Assembly: GCA_002261195.1 (NCBI GenBank)
Contig: MVBO01000046.1
Coordinates: 13,015 to 77,014 of the forward strand
From: Bifiguratus adelaidae
Taxonomy: Eukaryota > Mucoromycota > Endogonomycetes > Endogonales
DNA: 64,000 nucleotides
Direction: 5' to 3'
Part shown: in pieces, positions 1-11,800 of the stretch
How the letters are laid out: each line of letters starts with the position of its first letter
How positions within the stretch are numbered: the stretch's first letter is position 1
The notes under the pieces: model-generated
Told to the model about the DNA's origin: nothing
What the model saw: the letters and a program-made list of their open reading frames with translations, nothing else
Databases searched by the model: none
Translations under genes and position numbers: made by a program

Positions 1-1646
1 GATTCTGCCGGCGATGGCAGACGCAGCGACGACGGCTAAAATACAGCCTAAGTAAGGCATCAAACAACTCATATCACGACTGCTCACCTGGGGATGCCAA
101 ATAGGCTAAGGCCTTTGGTGAGCCCATTCTGCCCTTAAAGTTCCGGTTAGTGGCTGAAATTCCTACTTCGCCATCTTCCAAAAGGCCTGTACCGAGGCCC
201 ACACATGGACCGCATCCGGCGGGCAATACCTTGGCGCCAGCTTGAACAAGCACGTCCCAGTCACCGGATTCCTCGACTTCACGTTGCACTTCGGAACTTG
301 CTGCCGCCACATAGAATTGCACGTTAGGGGCCACTGACTTGCCCTTCATCACCGAAGCTGCGGCTCTAATGTCGGATGCTCGGGAATTGACGCAGGACAC
401 CAGATACGCCTTGTTGATGGCAATGTCTTCCTTTTGCAAATCTGCCAGGGATCTGGAGACCTTGACGCTGTTGGGGCCAGATACATGAGGTGATAGTGTT
501 GAGAGATCTAGGACAAGATGCTTGGCATATTGAGCATCCTTTCCTGCTGTCAGTGGATTATCAATAAGCTCCTGAATGGTCGTCTCGTTGATACGAGGAT
601 GCTCGAAAGCCTGTCCTTTAGGCGTGGGAGGGATGTTGCTGTTGGATAGAGATGAGAACTTGAGGCGTTGCATTCGGGACTTCAACCAATCAATGGTCAG
701 TTCATCCACCGGAAAGAGACCAGCCAAGGCACCCCATTCCGTGGTCATGTTTGCGATTGCGAGACGATCCTCGAGTGGAATAGAATGCATGGCTTCTTTG
801 GTCCCATGAAACTCGATGGCGCTGTTGAGTACCTCATCCTTGTTGAAGAGACCGCAAAGGGTGATGATCACGTCCTTGCCAGTCACGCCGGCCGGCAGTG
901 AACCTTTCAATTCCACCTTGACGACCGGAGGTATCTGCCACCATGTTCTTCCAGTCGCCCAAATGGCGGCAGCATCTGTTCGTACAATGGGTGTTCCTAA
1001 GCATCCAATACCACCATACATGTTGGAATGCGAATCGGACGCAACAGTCAAAGTTCCTGGGAAGGCGTAACCTTCTTCAACCATCACTTGATGGCCGATA
1101 CCACGACCGGCAGGGTAGAAGTCGATGCCATGCTGCTTTGCAAATTTTTCAATATTTGCATATTTAGTGAGGTTCTAGTTCGAGCGAGTTTAGCCAACGA
1201 GACCCCGCAGCATGGCGAGAATGCTCATTTACCTTCTCACTCTTGTTTTGGACATCGTGATCAAGTGCAAAGACCGGTTGTTTTGGATTCTTGAATTTGG
1301 TAGCTCCAATTGCTCTAAATCTAAGCAATCGTCAATCGGTGTACATCGCGTCCGCTAATCAAATTGTAGTGAATACTTACTTTGGCATGACTGCCCCCGT
1401 GTTGTCGTGCGTCAAGACATGATGCGGCCGAATAGACACGTAGTCTCCACTCTTCACCAATCCCTCGACATCGACGGCGTACTTTTGGACAATCTTTTCC
1501 ACCAAGTTTTGCGTACTGTTCTCTGCTTGCGTCGACGCCAACCTGAATCCGATATAACGTGACCGCGCATAGTGTTGAAGCATATATGCTGTCTGAACTG
1601 ATCGTGACCCTTCCAACACTCGAGGCAAGGCCCGCAACATGGTCAT
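1..1646 (-). CDS. LYS4: Homoaconitase, mitochondrial (partial, 3' end outside window)
   Basis: Catalyses the homocitrate/homoisocitrate steps of the fungal alpha-aminoadipate lysine pathway in the mitochondrial matrix. Exons on the minus strand: 1646-1381, 1320-1233, 1174-88 and 35-1, the last running off the window. All junctions keep phase and use GT-AG. The N-terminus is basic and rich in Ala, Arg and Ser, as expected for a mitochondrial presequence. The aconitase 4Fe-4S cysteines are visible in [11 protein letters not shown] and [10 protein letters not shown], and substrate-loop motifs such as [12 protein letters not shown] are intact. About 490 residues are present; the family is about 690-720, so the C-terminal swivel domain is missing only because of the window edge. 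The start is ATG 1646; a second in-frame ATG lies two codons later. It is divergent from LYS9. Confidence 0.95.
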
Positions 1647-2169
1647 TATCCTACAGTAATGAGTCCATGTGCATATACTCTATCCACTCGCTTACCGAAG
1701 CAGGAGATCAAAAAGAGAGAGATCAATTCCAAATTTGGACGAAATTCATCTTGTTTCGACTCCATTGTATGGAAATGAGTGGTGGGTGGAATGGATAGAT
1801 GGGAGAGGAGGAGAGAGACATGGATGGCAAGAGAAAGACAACAAGCATGCTTGCTCTCTGTCTCACCTGCATTGCAATCAATGGTGAATATATCCTGTTA
1901 GACATGTCCATCATTCATTCCCAATTGAGCTCAATGGCATACTCACGCTTATTCAAAACCATGAATCTATGCAATACACGCAATGGTTGCAACCTTGCAT
2001 GCTTGCTGTTAATCTTTCTCTCCTGGCATTTTATGCTCCATCGTTCGGGTGGATCCAATGTGTGACGTCACTCTCTCGATTGCCCTATTTGGTATTGATG
2101 TAGATCTTGCAGTTACGAAGTTCGCTTGGTAGTCTCTTGCTTCTGTCTCTTCTCTTTTATCTTTACACC
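1647..2169. promoter_or_regulatory. Shared divergent promoter of LYS4 and LYS9
   Basis: 523 bp between the two start codons of lysine-pathway genes transcribed away from each other. It contains no convincing gene. The only clear motif seen is a perfect palindromic TGACGTCA at 2063-2070. A Lys14-type site was not recognised by eye. Co-regulation is inferred from the arrangement. Confidence 0.6.
2063..2070. promoter_or_regulatory. CRE/ATF-type palindrome TGACGTCA
   Basis: Perfect 8-bp palindrome 100 bp upstream of the LYS9 ATG in the shared lysine promoter. This motif is bound by bZIP factors (ATF/CREB; Gcn4 also tolerates it). A second copy lies at 27618-27625. Function is inferred from the motif only. 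Confidence 0.45.
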
Positions 2170-3634
2170 ATGGGCAAGTGAGTAGGACTATCAAGTAGGC
2201 ATATATTGGATCAGAGACTGATGATTTGCTTAGAAATATCTTGTTACTTGGATCCGGTTTCGTCGCCGGTCCATGCGTTGAATACTTGTTGCGTCGGCCC
2301 GATTTCGATGTCACCATCGCTTCTCGTACACTGTCACGCGCTCAGGCTCTCCAGAAACAATATCCACGAGCTTCTGCTACCTCGGTAGACATTAACGATA
2401 CTGCTGCTGTTGAGCAGCTGGTCTCTCAATTTGATCTGGTGATCTCCTTGATTCCTTACACTTACCACGCCGAAGTGATCAAGGCAGCCATCAAGTACAA
2501 GAAGCACGTTGTCACGACGAGTTATATCAATCCTCAAATGGCAGAGCTTGACCAAGCGTAAGTTTCAAGGTTGATCCGTTTATTGCAGACCCCTTATGCC
2601 TATCTAGTGCCAAGGACGCAGGTATCACAGTCATGAACGAAATCGGCTTGGATCCTGGTATCGATCACTTGTACGCTATCAAGACTATCGACGAGGTCCA
2701 CAAGGCCGGCGGTAAGCTCACATCATTCTTGTCGTACTGCGGTGGTCTCCCCGCTCCAGAGTGCTCCAACAACCCCTTCGGTTACAAGTTTTCATGGTCC
2801 GCTCGCGGTGTGTTGCTCGCTTTGAGAAACACCGCCAGATTCATAGAAGGTGGAAAGGTTGTGGAAGTTCCTGGTCCAGAGCTGATGAACTCCGCCAAGC
2901 CTATCTTCACCGGATACCCCGGCTATGCTTTTGTCGGCTACGCTAACCGTGACTCCACCCCCTATGCTGAACGCTATCAAATCCCCGAAGCTCACGATAT
3001 TCTTCGAGGTACCTTGCGCTATGTCGGCTTCCCTGAATTCGTTAAGGCCCTTGTCGATATTGGTTTCTTGAACGATCAACCTCAAGCACACCTTGATCCT
3101 GCGCAGACTCAACCATTGCCCTGGTCCGCTGTCACGGCTCGGGCCTTGAGCGTCAACTCCTCTCAAGTCTCGGCCGGCAGCCTTCAGGAGGCAGTCATTT
3201 CCAAGGCCAATCTTTCCAAATCTCCTGCCAAGAATGCCATCCTGGAAGGCATGCGCTGGCTAGGATTGTTCTCTGACAAGCCCTGTCACCCACGCGGAAA
3301 CTACCTTGATACACTCTGCGCGACATTGGAAGAGTTGATGCAGTACGGTGAAGGTGAACGCGACCTGGTCTTTTTGCAACATCGTTTCGAGATTACCCAC
3401 GCGAACGGCCAACAAGAAACCCGTACCTCCACCCTTGTCGAATACGGTGTTCCTAACGGCGTGACCGCCATGGCCAAGACCGTCGGTGTACCTTGTGGCA
3501 TTGCCACCACCCTTGTCCTGGACGGCAAACTCGCCCAGAAGGGTGTCTTGGCTCCCATGACCAGAGATATCTGTGATCCCATCATGGAATTGTTGGAAAA
3601 GGAGGGTATTGGCATGGTAGAGGCCACCTTGTAA
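2170..3634 (+). CDS. LYS9: Saccharopine dehydrogenase (NADP+, L-glutamate-forming)
   Basis: Penultimate enzyme of alpha-aminoadipate lysine synthesis: condenses aminoadipate semialdehyde with glutamate and reduces the product to saccharopine. Exons 2170-2177, 2234-2557 and 2608-3634 give 452 aa, close to yeast Lys9 (446). The first exon is only 8 nt (ATGGGCAA, then GTGAGT); splicing to AAATATC gives M-G-K-N-I-L-L-L-G-S-G-F, restoring the Rossmann GSGF motif at the very N-terminus. No ATG in that frame exists in exon 2 before the dinucleotide fold. Family hallmarks include MNEIGLDPGIDHLYA and YCGGLPAPE. It pairs with LYS4 across a shared promoter. Confidence 0.96.
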
Positions 3635-4922
3635 AATCCGTCATTAAAGGCACAGCCATGTTTTGGTAAGCTTGGTCCTCCATTGCTTAGTATCAGAAAA
3701 ATGTAGCCAGGTTTCCACCCTGGGTGGAGATTGAGCCAAGCTTATTGATTCTTTTCTGAATAGCGAATGGATGTAAGCCGAGCGTTTGCATCAGCGCCAC
3801 AGGTGCGAGCATGTGCCGAGAATATTTCCTATTCTAGGAAACCATTGTGTATTCATGAGGCACAATTTCCACTTGAAAGGATGTCATCAGCTCTTTGATT
3901 CACCTCCGCGATAATGACGCGCTTTAACAATAACACGCTTGTCTCTTGCTCCTGTTTGTGGATGGCTGTGCCACGGCGCTGCACTCGTGTTGTCGTATAT
4001 TTGATCGATTGCTTTCACTTGGCTTCAGCCATGCGAGTTGACTCTGTGGCTAACGTTGTATTGCAGGTAACAAAAGCCCATATCTTTTGAGATGCAGCGA
4101 CTGGGCTACCTGCTTTATTCACTTCCATCCACGAGGTCATGTATTCCACGCTGGACCGATTCGAGATTGGCTGCATGAAAATGTCGGAAGACAGCAAAAG
4201 CGCGACCGCAACCACGGGCCCCAAAAATCACCCGAAAGACCGGCTTTCATTCTACGTTATCGCATCAGGAACGGCAATTACGCTGTCAAATGTTGCCCTC
4301 AGACAGATCGCATTACACCGTGGATTTCTCTTGGTTAATCGGTCGACCAAAGGATGACTAACACTTTTTGGAGTGATTTATGACCGATGAAATGATGTCT
4401 TGAAAGGCGGTCTTCCGATTCTTCCGCGATAATGTCACGACCCAAGGCCTCAGCAGCGCATATGAGGTCGATTTCTACAATACGGTAGAAAGTTTGGAAG
4501 ACACCGCGTGCAGTTTGCCCATTCCCAAACCTCTCGTCTGCTTCATCATTGTCTTCTGATATCAGATCGCTATTGTCAAATTATGTTTTGAAACGTAGAG
4601 AAACGGTCTTCCAGACAAAGATCACGGAGTTATTCGCGGCCGGGGGAGGTCCTACATATCGGCCATACACTCCTTGTTACCTAAATGAGCCTCTTTGCCA
4701 ACATTTGGATGTCTCAAGGAACGTTTTTTCTCGGCTTATCTTGGTAGATGCCTTGCCATTCACCCAATGGTACACCATTAATCAATAAGAGCCTTGCCAC
4801 ACCTCTTTATGATTTCCTTAATCCTTTAACTAGACATTCCTCATCCATTCAGACATTGCATAGACTTTCATCCGTTCATAAAGACCTTTAACTAGAACCA
4901 TTGTTTTAAATCTTGGCACAAG
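3635..4922. other. Intergenic, no gene recognised
   Basis: 1.29 kb between LYS9 and VPS60. Only short unsupported reading frames are present (for example 4139-4357) and none resembles a known family or shows a convincing exon chain. No tRNA or repeat was seen. Confidence 0.5.
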
Positions 4923-5896
4923 ATGAATAGGATATTTGGCACTTCGAAAAAGACACCGAAACCTACACTGAATGACGCCATTGCTTCAGTAAGAGACTCT
5001 ATGGCCTGTTTTCTCTTTTCTTGACAATGCACTAGACCGATGGCCGCGTTGATGCCGTGGAAGTCAAGATTAAACGGCTGGATGCAGAGTTGACAAAGTA
5101 CCGCGACCAAATGAAGAAGATGCGGGAAGGAACTGCCAAGGTACGCTTTTCACGAGGCTACATGGATCACGCGCTTACACTTGAGTAGAAAACGGTTCAG
5201 CAAAAGGCACTTCGGGTGCTCAAGCAACGCAAACTGTACGTATTTCATGGCGCCTCGTACATAGGTCTGACAGAGACTGACGCACAAAATAGATACGAAG
5301 CTCAACGCGATCAATTACAACAACAATCGTTCAACATGGAACAAGCACAACTTACTACGGATAATCTACGTAATGTCATGGCCACCATGGATGCCATGAA
5401 AACCGCCAATGCTGAATTGAAACGACAATACAAGGGCATCAACCTCGACAAGATTGACGTGAGTGGCTTCAGGGTGGTTGTTTTTTGTGTATTGCAGGGC
5501 GCTGAGGTTGTCTTTAGAAAATACAAGATGAGATGGAAGATCTCATGGAACAAGCCAACGATGTACAGGAAGCACTAGGTCGATCCTATAATCTACCGGA
5601 CGATATCGACGAAGAGGACTTGGAAGCAGGTCTGTCCACTGGCTCAATAGCTCACTCTCCTCTTGCTGACTCTGCCCTTTAGAATTGGACGCGCTAGGTG
5701 ACGAATTGGCTTTTGAGGAAGACGAGGTGCCCTCCTATTTGCAAGAAGATGTGCCCGAAATGCCCAATGCCGCTGAAACAGAGCCAGGCGAGGTAAGCCC
5801 CCATCCCTCACCATGCGCACAACCCTGACACATGTCTAGAATGTCAAAGTGGATGAGTTTGGATTGCCAGTGGCTGCCAATCCACAAGGTGCATAG
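4923..5896 (+). CDS. VPS60: ESCRT-III subunit Vps60/CHMP5
   Basis: Small coiled-coil ESCRT-III protein acting with Vta1/Vps4 in multivesicular body sorting at endosomes. Seven exons: 4923-4988, 5036-5140, 5189-5235, 5293-5458, 5518-5629, 5683-5792, 5840-5896, all GT-AG and phase-consistent, giving 220 aa. It starts [20 protein letters not shown], characteristic of Vps60. The basic N-terminal helical hairpin ([16 protein letters not shown]) is followed by an acidic C-terminal tail ([20 protein letters not shown]) containing the MIM-type helix. Length matches the family (about 220 aa). The next gene starts only 14 bp after its stop, so its polyadenylation site must overlap the following gene. 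Confidence 0.95.
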
Positions 5897-5910
5897 TGTA
5901 AATGTTGTAG

Positions 5911-8320
5911 ATGCCCCTTTTGATCCGCATGCAATTGACCCTTATTCACTTTAACGACGTTTATCATGTTTTACCGGGCAACCAGGAGCCTATAGGCGGA
6001 GCTGCTCGATTTGCTGCTCTTGTCAAACAGTCTCTTGCAGAGGCACAAGGCGACGCCATTGTTCTCTTTTCGGGAGATGCATTCAACCCCAGCATCGAAA
6101 GTTCCATTACGCGGGGAAGGCACATGTAAGCAACGCATGGGTGAAGTGTTCAATGAATGACATCTTACACTATGGCTTAGGCCTCCCGTGCTGAATACGT
6201 TGCGTATTAGCGCGTCATGCGTCGGCAACCACGACTTTGACTTTGGGATATTCAATTTGCAGCGCTTGACGGCATCCACCAACTTTCCCTGGTTACTGGC
6301 CAATATCGTGGATGAGAACGGCAAGCTTATTGAAGGCCTTGAGGAGTGCGTGGTATTGCAAGGCAAAAACGTGAGAATTGGCGTCGTGGGGTTGGTTGAA
6401 AAGGACTGGATCGCGACGATACCAAGGTAAGTTCACCCGTACCATGAATTGTTGCTCAATGGCATAGCTTTCCCCCCAATTACACGTATACCGATGCGGT
6501 AGAAACAGCCAAGCGAGTAAGTCGCAAGCTTCGTGATCCCAACGGAGAGTATCGGGCCGATATCGTCGTTGCATTGACCCACATGCGCGTGCAAAATGAT
6601 GTGACATTTGCTCAACAGTGCAAGGATGACATTGACTTGGTACTAGGAGGGTACGTGAAGCGCATAACTAGATTTTGTACTCATGGCATCCTAGGCATGA
6701 TCACACCTATTACATTTCCAAGGCCATCGAGATCAAGGGTGATGCTTGGGATCGTCAAAAGAACATTCAAGAGCAGAATGGTTTGGACCCAGAAGCGAAT
6801 GATCCACAATCGGGTATACGGATCGTCAAGAGTGGTACCGATTTTCGCACTTTGAGTGTGATCGAATGCACGCTCTCGGAGCCTGTGGATGATGACCATG
6901 GTGGAAAGCGACGTATCATCAAATCCATTACAGGTGAAACGGCACATGGGGTTCATGGCAAGCGAAATCATTCATAATTTTCTCACTTGTAGCGACGCGC
7001 AAGGACGCCACGTCCAATATTCCAGAGGACGAGGAAGCCGGGAAGATTGTAGAAACGATCTCGGAAAAGGTGACCTCAAAGACGAAGCGTTCGATTGGAT
7101 ACACGCATACACCTTGGGAAGGTCGGAGTCAACGCATGCGCACGGAGGAGACCAACCTGGGCGACTTTGCGGCGGACCTCATGTTGCATTCTTATACGAG
7201 TACACTCGAAGAAGGTGTGGACTTTGCACTGTGCTGTGGAGGTACATTTCGGTCCGACAGTGTCTTGGGCCCAGGTGAAATTACCATTGCCGACATTATG
7301 AACATCTTTCCGTTTGAAGACCCCATTGTGGTCATTCGGCTATCCGGCAAGCAAACGTACGATGCCTTGGAAAACGCGGTATCCATGTACCCCAAACAAG
7401 AAGGACGCTTTCCCCAAGTGGGTGGACTGCGCTTTACCTGGGATCCCGAAGCCGAACCCGGTAAACGCATACGAAGTGTACTAGTGCGCGACCGCGAAAG
7501 CATCACGAACGTCAATCCGGTGCGATGGATCCCTCTTGACATGGAGCGCATGTATGTATGCGTTACGAGGCAGTACATGGCAGAGGGGTACGATGGCTTT
7601 ACATCTCTCAAGACAACACCCGAGAACGTGATGGTAGATGAAGAAAGCGGGATGTTATTCTCGACACTTTTCCGACGCTTTTTTCTCGGTCTGAAATATG
7701 TCAATGCTATACGAGATCATTTCCAGGATGAGTGCGATATACATCGAGCCGTAGGTCGAGCAGCCAAGCATTGGCTGGAAAAAGCAAGAGCGGCCAAAGA
7801 CAAGCGGAAGGCAGCGCAGGATGGAGAAGAGGATGTGCTGCAAGGCGACGAGGACATCGCGGACGACATAGAAATTGCCGAAAGTATGACATCCGCTTCC
7901 GAGGCTGAGAGCAGCAGCGATGTCGATAGCACCAAGAACCTTCCCAATGCCAAACATCATCCTCTTCTACGCCATCGTCATCACCATCCCCACCAGCACC
8001 ATCCTCTTTCTCCAGATAACGAAGATGCTGCAAAACAACAGGGCAATGCCGCAGTGAGTAGCCGTGGTATTAAAGATGCCATGCATTCCTCCGCCAGGAA
8101 CCCGCCATGCTATCTCGGCAAATCAAGCGAGAGCGACGAAGACGACGAAATGTTTGGTGAAGAGCGAGACGACTGCAAACGCCATATCGATTTGACCTTC
8201 TTGTCCTCCAAATCCTTGACACCGTCTAGTTCTCCAAATCCTGTCGATTGGCTCAAGACATGGGCCAGTGTCAGTCCTACAGTTGATGGTCGTATAAGTG
8301 TCTATCGTCGGTCCAATTGA
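5911..8320 (+). CDS. Metallophosphatase / 5'-nucleotidase family protein
   Basis: Predicted phosphoesterase with an N-terminal calcineurin-like metallophosphatase domain and a C-terminal 5'-nucleotidase domain. Exons 5911-6125, 6181-6426, 6468-6650, 6695-6933 and 6993-8320; 736 aa (730 if ATG 5929 is used). Metal-site motifs in order: HFNDVYHV, GDAFNPS, GNHDFDFG, ALTHMR and GGHDH; the C-terminal domain begins around TEETNLGDFAADLM and contains CCGGTFRSD. The first motif has Tyr where animal and bacterial enzymes usually have His (D-x-H). The last about 200 residues are acidic/Ser-rich with a His-rich run near 7960-8010. No signal peptide is obvious, suggesting an intracellular enzyme. It follows VPS60 with 14 bp between stop and ATG. 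Confidence 0.85.
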
Positions 8321-8385
8321 GCCAACAATGTCTTTTCGTACGCGTGCATCTGGAAGGAATAGATGTTTTAGGGTCTGCTATTGGA

Positions 8386-8857
8386 TCATATACATGCATG
8401 TCTTGCCTCTTGGTATGCTTGGTCTGTCTCATGGTCATAACCCATCAAATGGCATATGCCATGACAGAATAAAATCTTCATACGATCATCCACGGTTGTT
8501 TTGTTCGCCGCGCACCACCTTTGCACGTAAGGCATAGAGATGAGCATGTCACCCAAGTTACGGTGCTCGGCTGTTGGAGATGGTGGCAAGTGACCTGGTG
8601 TAATCGCCTAGGGCGGCTTAACAAGTGCATCGCAGGAGATATCGACCTACCTGATGGTATGGGAAGGAGAGAATGTCCGTCGGCTCGTCCTTGCCTCTGT
8701 ACTGTTTGTTCAGTTTCCGCACGAGACGATCACCTGTAAGGTGGACACCTAGGTCCCAGTTCTTGTAGGGAGTAGCAGCGAGCAAAGTTGCCAAGTGTTG
8801 CTTATAGAGACGCGTAGGTATTCTCACATAGCGTTGGGTATTTCGCAATACAATCAT
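8386..8857 (-). CDS. YBEY: YbeY-type endoribonuclease / rRNA maturation factor
   Basis: Single-strand RNase family needed for small-subunit rRNA maturation in bacteria and mitochondria. Two exons, 8857-8651 and 8607-8386, give 142 aa. The diagnostic zinc motif [11 protein letters not shown] (H-x3-H-x5-H) is intact, and [18 protein letters not shown] and [10 protein letters not shown] match the family's conserved blocks. The acceptor at 8608-8609 is chosen because it is the only one restoring phase to join SFPYHQ to [10 protein letters not shown]. It is convergent with the upstream 5'-nucleotidase (65 bp between stops). Mitochondrial location is inferred from human YBEY; the N-terminus is short and basic. 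Confidence 0.88.
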
Positions 8858-8879
8858 GGTATCTGGTTATATATGCAAT

Positions 8880-11800
8880 CTATTCTTCCTCAAATTCAGA
8901 GTCATCGTCCTGCATCATACTCGCGTCTTCCTCGTTCTCTGAGAGCTCAATGTAGGCAGAGACCTTCTTGATGGTGCGTGCAGCTCGCTTTGTCGGTCTT
9001 GGTGAAGCAGACACATCATCGCTCTCCGAGCTCTTGGAGACTTTTCTGGCAGGAGCAATATCATCGAGGTCGTCTTCGCTTTCATAGTCAGACAACTGCT
9101 TTCTGTTCCGTCTTGGAGCGGCAACAATCGTTCGCTTCTTTGGGGCCGGTTTCGGCTTGACTTGAGCCTCCACGGGTGTTTCACTGCGAGATCGATCAGG
9201 TGTGCCAATCTCGAGTTTTGGTTGAGTGCTCTTTGACAAGGGTATAAACTGGTCCTCATCATCGGAGTCTGCAAAGGCCGACTTTTCCAGTTTGACTAAG
9301 GTTATGCATTAGCAAACCTATTCGGGCATGTGATAGTGAATAACCTACTTGGCTGAGAATCTCGTTGGAAAAAGTTCGTCAGTGGTTTCTCAATTAAGCC
9401 AGATGCTTTCGACTTTGCTGCTAGGCTTGGAATGACCGCCTTGCCCATGCTTTCCTGCGCCATGGACAAGGTATTGGAATTGACCGGAACTAGATTGTCA
9501 GATGAGCACCGCGTTAGTTGCATCGTCTGCACACATACCAATTTCAGTCTTCATGTCAGCGGTCAAGCTTTTGGGAGCAGCTTTCGCTTTCGTCTTTGGA
9601 GCGCTCTTGGCAGTCTTCTTTCCTCTTGGGATCACTTTGACATTGTTTCTGTAGTCCTCATCGCGTTGGAGGATCGCCTGGACGTCGGCAGGTTGAGCTA
9701 CTGCAGTCTCCCATGCATAATGTCAAAATCCTACCTCCCACTCTTCAACAAAAGCATCCAGATCTTTGTTCCACATCTGCTTCGGAGTGGTGCGTGCAGT
9801 CTCGTTGAGATCCGCTTCTACTTGTGCGCGTTCGACCTTCAATTTCTCCACCTAATATTCGAAACGCAATGTCAGAATTTTGCTCACGCACATCTCGCAT
9901 TACCTTTTCCAGTGTCAAGTTCCAAATGGGCATGGAAAGTAAATAATTGTAGCCCGCGCTGTCATCGTCCGCATCTTCTCCAGCTTGGTTGGCTTCCGAG
10001 ATCTTCCGACCGGATCTCTCCGGAGGAAACGAAGTGAATCCTTTCGCCTTCAGGTCGGCTATGATGTCTTGGCGTTTGCGATTTTGCACTTTGAGCTCTC
10101 CAGAGATCACCATGAGAAGGAAGCGCACTTTATTGTCCATGCGAGTGAAATCTTCTTTGAGCTTGTTGAGTAGATATTGCTGCAGAATATCAAGCTTGAG
10201 GCCCCGACTGACGCGAACTTCCGCAGAAACCTACCTTGCGGCGCTGATAATACTCCAAGCGGATACCATAGAATTCTTTGAGTATTTCATCCACGGAGTT
10301 GTATTTGCGAATGCGTGCTTCAGCATCAAAGCACACCATATTGCTGGTGGAAAGTGTGGATACTAGGCGTAGTTTCTTTTCGATGCCTTGCTCTTTGATT
10401 TCTTTGATTCCCTTTTGCGTCGCTTTGATTTTGAAGTTTACAGTGGATTCTGTGTGATATTCTCTGATATCCTAAAGCTCGGCTTTAGCACATCCTACCC
10501 GCAATCGAAATCGCAACCAACCTTCACGAAACCACCGGCTTTCTCTTTGTCATTGGATTCATATTGACCTTCCAAGAACTCTTTGTATGGCAAAGTCCAA
10601 GTTCTCACCGGCAGCTCGGTGATTTCGATCGTGCAATCCTCCTCGTCTATGGTAGCTTTACCCGTAACTTTGTACTTGTTTTCCCCAGCTTCCTCAATGT
10701 CGCCCTGAATTCCTTCATCAGTACAGGATATGCGTAGGCGTGTTGCCTCTTACTTGAAAGCCTCGGAACCATGGATGCATCTTTCGTGGCTCTTCATCAT
10801 TCATGAGCCGTTTCAGATTATCCACAATATCCATAGGATTGTAGTTGGGAATCTTGGAGCTCCAACCTATGAAATATGCCATGACTAACCCGTACAAAAT
10901 GGTTTTGACACTCATGTAAATGCTTACCTGTGCCGATGCCTTCCGAACCGTTCACTAGAATCATTGGAAGGATAGGAATATACCTAAGATGTATTAGTGG
11001 CCGCAATGGAGAGCAAAAATCGTCACGAGTACCAGTGCGGTTCAATCATGTCACCATCTTCATCCAGATAGTGCAGGAGTTTGTCATCATCTGGATGGAA
11101 AATGGTTTTTGTGATTGATGGAATCCCAGTGAAAATATAACGAGCCGATGCAGCGTCATTTCCACCCTTAAAAAGTTTGATTGGAATTTAACGATATTGA
11201 ATGATCGACACAACTTTCTTGACCTACCTCTGCTCGTGTACCAAACTGTCCAATGGGTGACAACAGGTTAATGTTGTTGCTTCCAACAAAGTCTTGCGCA
11301 AGACCGACGATGGTTGATGTCAACGAAGCCTCACCGTGATGGTACGCAGATTGCTCAGAGACATATCCGACCAACTGAGCAACCTTGACTTCATCCGCAA
11401 TCTTCTTCTTGAATGCTGACCACATTACCTTACGCTGACCCGGTTTCAGACCATCCACCATTGACGGAATTGAACGCATATTGTCGGCAACGCTGAACAA
11501 AATCAGCTCTTTGTTGATGAAATCAGATATACGAATCTTGCTTGCACTATGGTCGATAAATGTCCCGGGCTGTTGACGAACATGCTTTAGCTATACATGT
11601 AGGGTAGGATTATTGATTGCTTACCGTGACGCTTCTAAGCCATTCTTTGCGTTCATCGGCTTTCTTCTTACTGAAAGCCATGTCGATGAGGTCCCGATCA
11701 CCATCTTCCAAGGTATGAAATTCCTTCCTATGCAGTTGCAAGTTGTTGAAGTATTTCTTGGCATCTTGTGCGGTACTTGTACCAAGACCCTAGGTGATGC

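Noticed and set aside
4087..4357. Overlapping small frames between LYS9 and VPS60
   Set aside because: Neither shows a domain, a good splice context or continuity; they look like chance frames in intergenic DNA.
9707..9735. 27-nt intron in TOP2 with acceptor just before 9707
   Set aside because: It is far shorter than all other introns; using the acceptor before 9677 gives a 57-nt intron, same phase, with no loss of conserved sequence.
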